Positions 34,631 through 44,998 of a stretch of DNA of 44,998 bases are shown piece by piece. Source of the stretch: Camillea tinctor (taxonomy: Eukaryota; Ascomycota; Sordariomycetes; Xylariales; Xylariaceae); NCBI GenBank assembly GCA_022578605.1, contig MU394174.1, forward strand, positions 1 through 44,998. Direction: 5' to 3'. The notes under the pieces were generated by a model. The model saw only the letters and a list, made by a program, of their open reading frames with translations, was not told where the DNA came from and searched no databases. Positions within the stretch are counted from its first letter, which is position 1. Each line of letters starts with the position of its first letter. A program made the position numbers and the translations under genes.

Positions 34631-36238
34631 ATGGCTACCACCGTGGAGAAAGTTGCCGACGCCGCCGTCAACGACGTTACGAATGCTCTGAGCAATACAT
34701 CTCTCACCGGCAAGGACGAGAACAAGGATGCCGTCCATGCCAGTGCCGCCGAGGGTCGCCGCCTGTACATTGGCAACCTCGCATATGCGACAACTGAGGG
34801 GGAGTTGAAAGAGTTCTTCAAGGGCTACCTTGTGTAAGTCGCCTGCTTCTGCCTCCTACGAGTCTAATCATACCTGCACTTTTTTTTTTTTTTTTTTTTT
34901 TTGGCTCTGGAGAGAATGCATCTTGCCGTCAAGCCTGTATAGAGCCATCTTCACTTGTTGCCTGTTTGGTGTTGAGGTGCGGATTTAGCCTGTGGTCGCG
35001 AATCGTTTGTGCCTTCAGTCATGCAAATTCAACTGGCTGCTACGATTTTGATATGCTAGATATTTTCGGTGGTTGAGCAGGCGTACTTTTTGCGATGCCG
35101 ATTTTAGGGGATTTCATGAAGGGTTCCTTCACCGCCACAAGGGACGGCTTGCACCCTTTGCATCCATTTTGCCACCTTTTATACCTCTAACCAATCTGAT
35201 CAACTTGGGACACTAACATATTTGTAGTGAGTCCGTCTCCATTCCCAAGAACCCTCGCACCGACCGACCCGTTGGCTACGCTTTTGTTGATCTTTCTACT
35301 CCCACCGAGGCTGAACGTGCAATCGCCGAGCTGTCTGGTAAGGAGATTATCGAGCGCAAGGTCTCTGTTCAGCTTGCTCGCACTCCTCAGCCTGCTGGTG
35401 AGAAGGCCGAGGGAGCCACCAACGGTGAGGGTGGTGCGGAGGGTTCCAAGCGCCGCGCTTCGGGTCGCGGTCGTGGTCGCGGCCGCGGCCGTGCTGGTCG
35501 GACTGGTCGTGGTGGAAGATCTGTATGTTATAGCCCCCAAACGTACCTATGACTAATTTTGGGCAAGAAATGCTAACTTGGGATTTAGGATGGAGGAAAG
35601 GATGCTGTTCCTGCAAATGAGGAGGCCACTGATGCTGCCGCCGCCCCTGAAGCCACTGAGGTTCAACCTTTAACCGACATTACCAACAAGGTCGATACTG
35701 ACAAATCTGAGAAGAATGATAAGACCGATAAGACGAAGAAGGGGCCAGTTCGTGAGCGCCGAGAGCGTGGCCCGCCAGCTGATGGCATTCCCTCCAAGAA
35801 CAAAGTTATGGTTGCGAACCTGCCCTATGACCTGACTGAGGAGACTGTATGTTAACCAATTATGCGAATGCTTGAATTTCTACTGACCTGTTACTATAGC
35901 TCAAGGAGCTCTTCAAGGCTTACGAGCCTTCATCTGCCAAGATCGCCCTCCGACCTATCCCGCGATTCATGATCAAGAAGCTGCAGGCTCGTGGAGAGCC
36001 CCGTAAGGGCCGTGGCTTTGGGTTTGTCACCCTTGCGTCCGAGGAGCTGCAGCAGAAGGCTGTTGCTGAAATGAACGGCAAGGAGATTGAGGGCCGTGAG
36101 ATTGCTGTCAAGGTTGCCATTGACAGCCCTGACAAGACGGACGAGGAAGCCAACATTCCTGCCGAGACCGAGACCACTACCGCTGCCACCACCACCACCA
36201 ATGGTCAGGAGGCAGCTACCCCTGCCACTACTGCCTAA
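34631..36238 (+). CDS. RRM-RGG-RRM RNA-binding protein, Sbp1-like
   Basis: Four exons: 34631-34833, 35228-35522, 35589-35846 and 35900-36238, total 364 residues. RRM1 (about 45-120) has RNP2 LYIGNLAY and RNP1 VGYAFVDL. An Arg/Gly segment (about 142-166, GRGRGRGRGRAGRTGRGG) follows, then an acidic/Lys-rich linker. RRM2 (about 239-320) has VMVANLPYDL and RGFGFVTL. The C-terminus is Thr/Ala-rich. RRM, RGG and RRM in this order matches yeast Sbp1, a translation repressor that binds eIF4G and acts in mRNA decapping; equivalence here is inference from architecture. Introns are GT-AG. Intron 1 (394 nt) interrupts RRM1 and carries a T22 run. A second intron falls just after the RGG segment. Nucleolin-like proteins are the main alternative. 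Confidence 0.85.
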
Positions 36239-37761
36239 TTTATTAGCAACCTCTCGGCAACACGAGCTTATTTTCAGATGAGAGGTGGACCCATCATGTT
36301 ATTGCTATCACCATTGGGGAAACATCTTATCAAGGCCTCGTGTTGATCGAGCCTTTCGCAACGAACAGCGTCGGATGGTCCGTTGTTGATTTCATGATAG
36401 TTACGAAACCGCAAAGCAGCAGCAAATATGGCTTCGGATATCATCAAGGAGAGGTTTGTGGAAGAGTTATTTCACTGCATCTCTGATAGACGTCTCGACC
36501 ATCATGCTGCAGCTTTTGGCACAAATATTAATTTTTCACGAACGAGTTCCCGAGTCCCATATGAATCACGCATTGTACACTAGGTGATGCCCGGAAAGGC
36601 GTTAAGGGGACGAAAAAAAAGCTAAGCCCCCGAGCGTAATAAAGATATGACTGAATGATGCATTCCTCGCTGTTTTAAACACAGCCTTTTAGTATTGTGA
36701 TATGTGTAAGCCTTATTTATGGTCCACATTTCCGAGGAAATGGGATCAATTTATTGCAGGACCCAAGTGGTCACGTTATAATGGATGCAGGTCCTTAGAC
36801 TTTGTTGGTGATAGGTATACGAGACACAATGTATTGTTACAGCTTAGGGGGTATGTGAGTGGTCGGTCGGGTTTTAAAGATGCAGAGTACATAACAAACA
36901 CCCAAGCATACAGGTACACTTGTCAATATGTAGGTGCATTGCATACATACGTCAACTTCAGCACATGGCCGCCCAAATCAACGGATTCCAGTGGTTAAAC
37001 AGCCATGGTTGGTGGACCTGATGCTGGCGTACATAACGGCAAATATTCTACTAACGTAAATGTTGAATATTGAATATCTAGGTAGCTATGCAAAATTCAA
37101 TATTGATTTATAGGAGTTGCTTGCTTGCTTGCAGGTGCTATATGACCCGTGCACACTGAGAGCCAAAGGGGCAGACCGAAGGTTTTTGGCTAAGCTGATT
37201 GGTGGTGCCAACTTACTAAAGGGGGACATTTCCCCAGGGGTAGTCGCAAAACGAAACATGGATTGTAGGTGTCGACTTCAGGTTGAAAGCTGGTCGGATT
37301 AGTAGTAATAAAAAAGGATATTTACCTACTAACTACCTACATAAGCACTTACCTAGTACAAATTACTTAAATCCAGACTCCCTTCTCTTCGCTTGGAACG
37401 ACATACCTACCACACTACTTAGCTACCTAAATAAGACCCCGTTGCGACAAAAAAACAAAAAAAAAAGACGCCACAGCACTGGCATCGATGCTAAATCCGG
37501 TCTCTGTGGATAATTGTACTCCGATATCCCTATTCTAGACTTTGATCCTGTGACTTTTCTTCCTGCCGTAACATACGCACACACACACATTCACACTCGC
37601 ACAACTACACGTAGACACGTACGCCAAACGTGGATTCGGCAAAGATATCTTTCGCGATAACTCGCCCTCCAATAGGCGCATACCAACCTGGACGCAAGGA
37701 AGAAAATAAAATAAAATAAAATAAAAAAAACTCTAGACCCTCCAAAATACCGTCGCCTGTC
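36239..37761. other. Intergenic region between RRM and ArfGAP genes
   Basis: 3' UTR of the RRM gene followed by AT-rich DNA. Small inverted repeat AATATTGAAT (37066-37075) / ATTCAATATT (37095-37104). A CA run at about 37577-37589 and an AAAAT run at about 37705-37729 lie upstream of the ArfGAP start. No gene recognised. Confidence 0.5.
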
Positions 37762-39060
37762 ATGGCATCAAAATCCCCAATGTGGGAGGTGGACCCGGAA
37801 ACTCGTTCCAAGGTGCGTGCTATCAAACCAATTGCTATCCATTGTCGGCTGGGCTTCATCTATTGTGATAATAGACCTATTCTGACTGATTCCACGGTAT
37901 TTATAGCTCCTCGCGATTCAAAAGACAAATAACAACAACGTTTGCTGCGATTGCAATGCCCCCAATCCGCAATGGGCCTCCCCGAAATTTGGGGTTTTCA
38001 TCTGCCTCTCGTGCGCCGGTGTCCACCGCGGCCTTGGAGTCCACATATCCTTCGTCCGATCCGTCACCATGGACGCCTTTAAGCAGGCCGAGATTGAGCG
38101 CATGCGTCTAGGAGGCAATGTTGGATGGAGATCGTTTTTCGAGGAACACGAGGATACGAAGATGCGCGGCCTGACCTGGGACGATGCCACGATTGCCGAG
38201 AGATATAGCGGAGAGGTCGGCGAGGAGTGGAAGGAACGCCTAGGTGCCAAGGTTGAGGGCAAGGAATATGTGCCCGGCGCGCGCAAGAGCAGCACATCGC
38301 AGCCCTCTGCTGCGAAACCCCAGCCGAAGCAGATCAGCAGGTCTGGGACGCCCTTAGCGGGCAGCCGGAGCCGGACAGAGAGCCCAAACCGACCGGGCGT
38401 GAAGGCGAAGGTCGACGACAAGTACTTTGCGCGGCTCGGGGAGGAGAACGCGGCGCGGTCGGCGGACTTGCCACCTAGTCAGGGAGGCAAATACGGCGGC
38501 TTTGGCAATACGCCTATGCCTGACAAGAGTAGTAATGGCAGCGCGATGCCCGATCTTGGAGAGTTGCAGAAAGATCCCGTGGGAGCACTGACGAAGGGTT
38601 TCGGCTGGTTCGCGTCGACCGTAGGCAAGACGGCCAAGGGGTTCAACGATGATTTCCTCCAGCCTACGGCTAAGCAAGTGAGTAATAATATCATTCGCAA
38701 GCGCCTCACAGTTTTCCGGCGCTTAAACATCAATACTGATGGTAGACACAGCTGTCCGAGTCGGATTTTGCCGCGCAAGCACGAAATGCCGCCGGCAACG
38801 TAGGCAAAGCAGCACAGGCCGGGGCCTTGAGCGCACAGGAACGATTTAATCGGTTCGTCGAAGGCTCCGACGGCGCTGGCGGCACCAGGCAGCCCATCGA
38901 CGATAGCAAGAAGGCGTTTTGGGACGACTTCTCAGCCGTGGCTGATCAGCGACATGGCACGGGACCCAAGTATAGCTCGATCGGCACCTCAGCTATGGGC
39001 AAGGCGCCCAACAAGAACGCGGCGCAAAGCAAGAAGGACGACGAATGGGACGACTGGTAG
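37762..39060 (+). CDS. GCS1: Arf GTPase-activating protein (Gcs1/ArfGAP1 type)
   Basis: Three exons: 37762-37812, 37907-38677 and 38752-39060, total 376 residues, close to the family norm. The ArfGAP zinc finger begins [18 protein letters not shown] and continues [20 protein letters not shown] (C-x2-C-x16-C-x2-C). The conserved arginine (HRGLGVH) and RSVTMD are present. The middle is Ser/Pro/Lys-rich. The region [19 protein letters not shown], with amphipathic character, recalls lipid-packing sensor helices of ArfGAP1. The protein ends DDEWDDW, as in Gcs1 proteins. It stimulates GTP hydrolysis on Arf1 in COPI vesicle traffic at the Golgi. The short first exon ([17 protein letters not shown]) joins in phase to [11 protein letters not shown]. 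All introns are GT-AG. Confidence 0.93.
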
Positions 39061-39920
39061 ATTCGGGGTAGCATTGTACTGGGGAGGTAGATAATTCTTT
39101 GTGAGAGGTAGAAGGTTTTCTTTCTTTCTCGTTTTTTTTGTTCACCCCTTTTTGGCCTGCGGGAATTGGAGATTCGCATCTATATATCTACGGGAAAGGA
39201 TACAAATTCACGTATTTGTATGATTATAGTGGAGTTCCTGGGTAGCGTATATATACATATACCTTTTATACTAGTTACACCTTTGGACTATGAAGAAGTA
39301 AAGAGTTGCTAGAAGAATTACTTAGAGCTGTTAGGCAGTCCAGTTATGTAGTTAAGGGAAAGGAAGGGGCAAAATAACCTAGGATGCATACCCCTTTCTT
39401 GAGGGGTTGTTGAGGTTACTGTCCTGATTTGTCGCGTTAAGATGTGTCCCAAGTTAGCTATACGAGAAGTTGAACGGGCAACGAACTTTTAAATCCTATT
39501 ATTATGCAATTCCAGATTACCTATAGCTACCTACATGACTTGAGGGATACACTTTCACAAGCATATAACTTAATAAGGAGGTTATGGTAGTATAACGAAT
39601 TGCTAGTTACTAGGTCCACTACATGCTCATAAGCATCACGTGGGGGGTTGAGTACTAGTGAGTAGGTATTAAGTACTACCTACTATTAACCCGAGGTCAA
39701 GGGTCCGGCTATTGCCGGTCTCGCTGCCCTCTTTTTTTTTTAAACTGCGCTGCTGCGTCATGTAATCGATACTGTAGTATCAATTGACCGGAGCTCGGTT
39801 AAAAAGTAGTTAAACTTTAAGTTACTTCGAAGTTGCAGCAACCAGCTTCGACTCCAGCTCCCTACTTACACTCTCTACCCTCCGTAGCCAAACAGCGGAA
39901 AGTAACGATTTCTTTTCGCC
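39061..39920. other. Intergenic region between ArfGAP and ETF-beta genes
   Basis: AT-rich 3' region of the ArfGAP gene and upstream region of the ETF-beta gene. A T9-10 run lies near 39731-39740. No gene recognised. Confidence 0.45.
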
Positions 39921-40861
39921 ATGTCTGCATTACGGATTCTAGTCCCTGTCAAGCGGGTAATTGACTATGCGGTAAGCTTCTATCGAGTATATTTGTATTA
40001 TCATCCCTTGGTTCCCGTTTTATCCCGCTCTGCGTCCCGGCCTCCGATGTCGAACTTCTTTGTCGTGATGCTTCTTTCCATCCGATCCACAACGCTAATT
40101 GCAGAGGGTCTCCCTCCCTTCTCATCCTATAATAGGTCAAACCACGTGTCAACAAGGCCCAGACGGGTGTCGAGACGGCCGGCGTCAAGCACTCGATGAA
40201 CCCCTTCGACGAGCTCTCAGTCGAGGAGTCGGTGCGCATCCGCGAGAAGAAGTCGGCCCCCGGCGGCGTTGAAGACATCTGCGTGATCTCGGCGGGGCCG
40301 CCCAAGGCCGCGGACGTTCTGCGCACGGCGATGGCCATGGGCGCGGACCGGGCTGTCCACGTGGACGTGAAGGAGGGTGAGGACCTGGAGCCGCTGACGG
40401 TGGCCAAGCTGCTACGGGCGGCGGTCGAGCGCGAGAAGAGTAACCTCGTGATCCTCGGCAAACAGAGCATCGACGACGACGCGGCGCAGACGGGCCAGAT
40501 GCTGGCGGGCCTACTAGGGTGGCCGCAGGCTACCCAGGCGAGCCAGGTGCGCTTCGAGGACGGCAACCGCGTCCTCGTCACCAAGGAGGTCGACGGCGGC
40601 GTCGAGACCGTCGCCGCGAAGCTGCCCATGGTCATCACCACCGACCTACGCCTCAACGAGCCCCGCTACGCTAGCCTGCCCAACATCATGAAGGCGAAGA
40701 AGAAGCCCCTGGTGAAGCTCAGCCTCAGCGACCTCGGTGTCGCCAACGAGAGACGGCTGAAGGTTGTCAAGGTCACGGAGCCGACGCCCAGACAGGGAGG
40801 TGGAAAGGTTGAAGATGTGGACGGACTGATCTCGAAGCTAAAGGAGTTGGGCGCGCTATAG
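39921..40861 (+). CDS. Electron transfer flavoprotein beta subunit
   Basis: Two exons: 39921-39971 and 40136-40861, total 258 residues, the usual length. The 164-nt GT-AG intron joins MSALRILVPVKRVIDYA to VKPRVNKAQTGVETAGVKHS. Family features: SMNPFDELSVEESVRIREK, CVISAGPPKAADVLRTAMAM, LGKQSIDDDAAQTGQMLAGL, and the ETF-beta signature VTKEVDGGVETVAAKLPMVI (about 166-185). The C-terminal RRLKVVKVTEPTPRQGG fits the family. With the alpha subunit it carries electrons from acyl-CoA dehydrogenases to ETF-ubiquinone oxidoreductase in the mitochondrial matrix. The start of the protein is very near the conserved core, as in homologues imported without a long cleaved presequence. Exon 2 is GC-rich. Confidence 0.95.
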
Positions 40862-41983
40862 ATGGGGAGGATAGGGGGTAGTGGAATTTAGTGGGACAGG
40901 TAGAAAAAAAACAAAGTTTTTGCCTTGTTTGCCTGCGGTGTACAATGAAGACCAAAGAACTATCATCTCGGGGGAAAGAGAGGCAGGGAAAGAGAAAGTT
41001 TTCGCTTCCATTGGCCATTGGTATATGTCAATTGTTGGCAGCGCGGAAATGCCACAATCTTGTGATAGAGGAGTCTTTGGTTTAACATGGAATCGGTATT
41101 ATAGGCGATTCAGGAAAAGGGGGTCGGCTTGAGGAGATATGCTACGGTATCCTACGATATAACCTAGTCCTTTGGAGGGCATCTTGAGATAGGTCCTCGG
41201 ATAGGGGAAATATTCTCCACGGGGTTTCTATCTAGCACAAGTTGACCAAGCTAGATAGAACCGGAACGATTGGGGTGTGCAATATACTAAGCAACATTTA
41301 ACAGAAATTCAATACACTTAACAATAACGCTCTATTAAACCTTGCCTGCTAGTAAGACTCATGTTTACTACTCAAGCATTTTTTTATGCTATGTTAGGTA
41401 ACATTCCCTACGGAGGGAGATGCTGTATTCATGTAACCTCAGGTAATATCGATTTGTCCAATATAAAACCTCTCTAATCAGAACACTGTATAGTACCTAT
41501 TACATGTCGATTGCACGCCTAAAACTATCATACAAGAAGCTCACGTGCATCGTAGGACTAGTCTCGATCTCTAATTTTATTTCGTAAAAATATTGGTGTT
41601 GATAACCATGACTAGACAAGAATTCCCGCGACAGTGGAGTACTCACGGGGCGGTTTTAGACGAAGAAAAAGCTCTTATACAAACAAGCTCCCTAGTACAA
41701 TCACTAGACCGGTATGACAGAGTAAAAGGGGTGAGGGAGTTTAATAAGAAAAAAAAAAAAAAAAAAAGGACAGCTTAGAGAGCCGCTTTCGGTGGTACAT
41801 GAGTAAGTAGGGCGCCGGGGAAAGTCAGATAGCACTTTATTTAAAGAATTGCAGAAGCTGTGATTGGGTCAAAAGCTATTAACAAACTTAAAGTGGGGTA
41901 TCAACTAGACTAATCGTGTGCTAGTGCAGCTTCCACTTCAGAATTTTCGCAGCCCGATATATTCTTTTTAGCCAGTCAGCCCG
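40862..41983. other. Intergenic region left of the MITE-like element
   Basis: 3' region of the ETF-beta gene, then AT-rich DNA with an A17 run (about 41751-41767). Short open frames near 40881-41132 and 41593-41778 have no motifs. No gene recognised. Confidence 0.45.
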
Positions 41984-42218
41984 ACGTCAAAAAACACCCG
42001 ACTCTCATTTGGATAGTCATGAACTTTAATAATTATTTTCGTGCACCAAATCAAGTAAATAAGTTATAAAAATTTTAGAATAAGAAAAAGAATGTTTTAA
42101 TTAACCTAATCATTTATGTTAAAGTTAATATTCTGCATAACTATTTAGTTATTGTGGTTTTAGTAAAGGACATCATTAGTTGAAAGTTGAGGGTGAGAGT
42201 CGGGTGTTTTTTGACGTC
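41984..42218. mobile_element. MITE-like element with perfect 25-bp TIRs
   Basis: Bases 41984-42008 (GACGTCAAAAAACACCC...) are the exact reverse complement of 42194-42218 (...GGGTGTTTTTTGACGTC). The 185-bp interior is very AT-rich and has no reading frame. Small size, long perfect ends and no coding capacity fit a non-autonomous DNA element. I see no clear target-site duplication at the ends; GCCAGTC occurs outside both ends (41973-41979 and 42224-42230). Flanks are AT-rich intergenic DNA. Confidence 0.7.
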
Positions 42219-42511
42219 TTTCTGCCAGTCCATTGATTTCTTACCTCTCCCCACCGATGATTACATACTTACAAGGGACCCTACCTACTATCTATTCTGA
42301 CCTAACCTAGTACTTTTTAACCTTTTTTTTCATCTTTGCTTTCTCCTTCAACCCCAAAAAATATCTAACCTGAGTATTTCTTTCTTCTCCCCCTCCCATC
42401 CTTCAAACTTGACCCTTATAAAATTCAAACCCCTAGCTCCACAGCTTTCTCCCACATTGCCCTGACTATCCTCTTCGCCGATTCTGGTTGAGAAATACCA
42501 CAGTAGCCCTT
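42219..42511. promoter_or_regulatory. Promoter and leader of the CPA1 gene
   Basis: Pyrimidine-rich tract at about 42320-42415 followed by a short leader running into the uORF start at 42512. The transcription start probably lies near the end of the CT-rich tract (inference). The MITE-like element ends about 290 bases upstream of the uORF. Confidence 0.45.
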
Positions 42512-42830
42512 ATGAACGGGCGCTCGTCAGTCTTCACATCACAGGTACGTCTTGCCATTGATTGCCCACTTGGTTTTGAAGGGGGGAGGGGGTTTCATGG
42601 TGGATAACCTCACAATGCCTGATGCCATTGGGGAGCAATCGCCCCTCGCATTGGTAGTCAATTGGTGGCATCAATTACTCTGGAACCACCATGTGTGCTC
42701 TCTGCTCCGTATCAATCTCTGCCTTTTCGTGCAAACCGTCTCCCTAGTACCTATAGCCCTCTGCTAACACTTCATTCTATAGGATTATATCTCTGGTCCG
42801 TCTTGCTATTCCCAAACCCCCAGAACGTGA
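42512..42830 (+). CDS. Arginine attenuator peptide-like uORF
   Basis: Exons 42512-42544 and 42783-42830 encode 26 residues: MNGRSSVFTSQ, then after the intron DYISGPSCYSQTPRT. The first part is nearly identical to the Neurospora arg-2 arginine attenuator peptide, and Asp12 (needed for stalling in studies of that peptide) is kept. The second half does not match the conserved LSDHLWRALNA-type ending; the conserved Trp is absent. The 238-nt intron is GTACGT...CTGCTAAC...TATAG and lies exactly at a codon boundary. In the family this peptide stalls ribosomes when arginine is high, lowering translation of the downstream synthetase subunit. Whether this version still stalls is open. Confidence 0.7.
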
Positions 42831-42946
42831 CTCATCGCTCTAGGAATTACTAACATCAAGACCAGACCACTTGTGGCGGGCTCTCTCCGCTTAGGAGGCC
42901 ATTGACTAACCCTACAAACCTCACTTGATTACTTTTACAACTTTCC

Positions 42947-44391
42947 ATGTTCTCCCGATTGGCGTCCCGGGCCACCAAGCCCGCAGCCTTTGCTGCTGCT
43001 GGGCTCAAGCCCCAGGCACGACCCCTTTCCACCACCGCCTACCTGGCCTCCAAAGCTACCCAGGGTAGCAAGGGCAGACAGATGCCCAGGGCCATCTCTC
43101 GAGCTACCGCCCCTGTTTCGGGCATTGATGCCACCCTGACTATCCGGGTAAGCTATGATTAGGTTTATTGGTGTTTTCCCCATCCACCCCTGCTAACTGG
43201 AGTTCGAAGGATGGCCCTGTGTTCCACGGCACAGCTTTCGGTGCCAACTCGAACATCTCGGGCGAGGCCGTCTTTACCACCTCCCTTGTCGGCTATCCCG
43301 AGTCTATGACCGACCCTTCATACCGTGGCCAGATTCTGGTCTTCACTCAGCCGTTGATTGGAAACTACGGTGTCCCCTCTTCTAAGCGTGACGAGTGGAA
43401 TCTGTTGAGATATTTCGAATCCCCTCATATTCAGTGTGCTGGTATCGTCGTAGCCGATGTGGCCGAACAGTACAGCCACTGGACAGCCGTGGAGAGTTTG
43501 GGTGCTTGGTGCGCCCGGGAGGGTATCCCTGCCATTTCCGGTGTTGATACACGTGCTATTGTCACCTATCTCCGAGAACAGGGATCTTCCCTTGCTAGGA
43601 TCTCAGTTGGAGATGAGTACGACGCGGACGAAGATGAGAGTTTCGTCGACCCTGGCCAAATCAACCTCGTCAAGAGAGTCAGCACCAAGGCCCCATTTGT
43701 TGTTGAAGCCCATAACCCCAAATTCCACATCGCCCTGATCGACTGTGGTGTTAAGGAGAATATTCTCCGGAGCTTGGTGAGCCGTGGTGCTAGCGTGACT
43801 GTGTTCCCCTATGATTTCAAGATTCAGAAGGTAGCGGACAACTACGATGGAGTTTTCATCTCCAACGGCCCCGGTGACCCCACCCATTGCCAGGACACCG
43901 TTCACAACCTTAGGGTCCTGATGGAGACTTCTCAGGTGCCTATTATGGGTATCTGTCTAGGCCATCAGCTTCTTGCGTTATCCGCGGGAGCACGAACTAT
44001 CAAGCTTAAGTACGGTAACCGTGCTCACAACATCCCCGCACTCGATATCACTACCGGCCAATGTCATATCACCAGCCAGAACCATGGTTACGCCGTTGAC
44101 TCCAGCACTCTCCCCAGCGACTGGAAGGAGTACTTCGTCAACTTGAATGACGGTAGCAATGAGGGTATGCGCCACACCACTCGGCCTATTTTCTCCACAC
44201 AGTTCCACCCCGAAGCCCGCGGTGGCCCGATGGACAGCGCATACCTCTTTGACAAGTATATCGAGGATGTCGCAGCCTTCAAGGCTTGCCAGGCGGTATA
44301 CAAAGACAACCGTCCTTCCCAGTTCATGCTTGATATCCTCAGCAAGGAGCGTGTTGGCGTACAGCCCGAGCTTCTGGCTAGTGCTGCTTAA
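42947..44391 (+). CDS. CPA1: Arginine-specific carbamoyl-phosphate synthetase, small subunit
   Basis: Two exons: 42947-43147 and 43210-44391, total 460 residues. The 62-nt GT-AG intron joins IDATLTIR to [15 protein letters not shown]. The N-terminus ([20 protein letters not shown], Arg/Ala-rich, no acids) is a mitochondrial presequence. The first half is the small-subunit domain ([35 protein letters not shown]). The second half is a class I glutamine amidotransferase: oxyanion strand FISNGPGDP, nucleophile Cys316 in [10 protein letters not shown], and catalytic His400/Glu402 in [12 protein letters not shown]. It releases ammonia from glutamine for the large subunit to make carbamoyl phosphate for arginine synthesis in mitochondria. 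The uORF at 42512 implies arginine-dependent translational control (Neurospora arg-2 model). Confidence 0.96.
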
Positions 44392-44880
44392 ATTCGGGTT
44401 TTGGCCAGACACTGGTCTTTTTGTTCATTCCTATGGTCTGTTAGTCTTTTGATGGATGGATGGGCAGTTAGTGGTCGAAGAGGGTCACAGGTTTTGGCGT
44501 CAACTGCAATTACTGTTCTTATCTATGCCTAGGTGAAATTGAACTCTGAATGGGATCATATTTCTGATACTAAAAGATAGCAATATCGATATCTCGATAC
44601 CGTGAGATAAGTAATTCCTAGCCACATATAACTTGTAAAACTTCTCGGGAGGTAGGGAAACACTTATGAAAATAGTAGTCAAAAGAGTTGTGATATTAAA
44701 GTGAGGTCAATCTTCCATCCTATTTTAGACTGAGATGGAATGACATCAAAGCTACGAAAGCAGTTTCTAGAAATAGGAGCTTGTTTCCTTCCATCCGAAC
44801 CTTTGGCCCTGTCTCATCCCCCCCCCCCCTGGGCTCTAAAAATCAAACCAAGCACAGTGAAGTAAGTATGTGTGCGTGTT
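44392..44880. other. 3' flank of the CPA1 gene
   Basis: AT-leaning 3' region with a C11 run near 44819-44829. No gene recognised. Confidence 0.45.
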
Positions 44881-44998
44881 AAAAAAAAAAAAAAAAAAAA
44901 ATTTAAAATAAAATAAAATAAAATAAAATAAAATAAAATAAAATAAAATAAAATAAAATAAAATAAAATAAAATAAAATAAAATAAAATAAAATAAAA
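44881..44998. repeat. Poly-A run and AAAAT microsatellite
   Basis: A run of about 20 A followed, from about 44906 to the window end, by a regular AAAAT pentanucleotide repeat that probably continues beyond the window. Confidence 0.95.

Overview
The window is nuclear DNA of a filamentous ascomycete (Pezizomycotina). The evidence is short GT-AG introns with CTAAC-type branch sites, pyrimidine-rich leaders, wide AT-leaning intergenic spaces with many AGGTA/TACCT motifs, and gene families typical of moulds. The leader peptide of the arginine-specific carbamoyl-phosphate synthetase gene starts MNGRSSVFTSQ, very close to the Neurospora form, so a Sordariomycete is a reasonable guess. It is not a proven one. 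All names come from reading motifs and recalling families; no search was run.

Layout. 1-2130: an AAAT microsatellite, a very AT-rich block with hairpins, then the long leader of the next gene. 2131-4752 (+): Msb2/MsbA-type signalling mucin. 5767-7868 (+): MFS transporter, three exons. 8897-12433 (+): F-box protein with WD-like repeats and C-terminal ubiquitin-interacting motifs, built like yeast Ufo1. 13125-13304 (+): tRNA-Pro(AGG) with the usual anticodon-loop intron plus a 61-nt insertion in the T-loop that looks like a spliceosomal intron, followed by a pol III T-run. 14481-17194 (-): membrane-anchored aspartic-protease-like protein lacking the first catalytic Asp. 20979-23277 (+): Ser/Thr-rich, probably GPI-anchored wall protein. 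27681-30646 (-): Tah18-type diflavin reductase. 34631-36238 (+): Sbp1-like RRM-RGG-RRM protein. 37762-39060 (+): ArfGAP of the Gcs1 type. 39921-40861 (+): electron transfer flavoprotein beta subunit. 41984-42218: MITE-like element with perfect 25-bp inverted repeats. 42512-44391 (+): arginine-attenuator-type uORF and the carbamoyl-phosphate synthetase small subunit. The window ends in an AAAAT microsatellite.

The genes do not form one pathway or a metabolite cluster. Three encode surface or membrane-anchored glycoproteins (mucin, protease-like protein, wall protein). The others are housekeeping: Fe-S assembly electron supply (Tah18), mitochondrial electron transfer (ETF-beta), mitochondrial arginine synthesis (CPA1), vesicle traffic (Gcs1), mRNA control (Sbp1-like) and ubiquitin ligase function (Ufo1-like).

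The most unusual object is the tRNA-Pro gene. Removing exactly a GT...AG segment from its T-loop restores a perfect T-arm and a 6-of-7 acceptor stem. The second is the arginine attenuator peptide, whose first half is conserved and whose second half is not.
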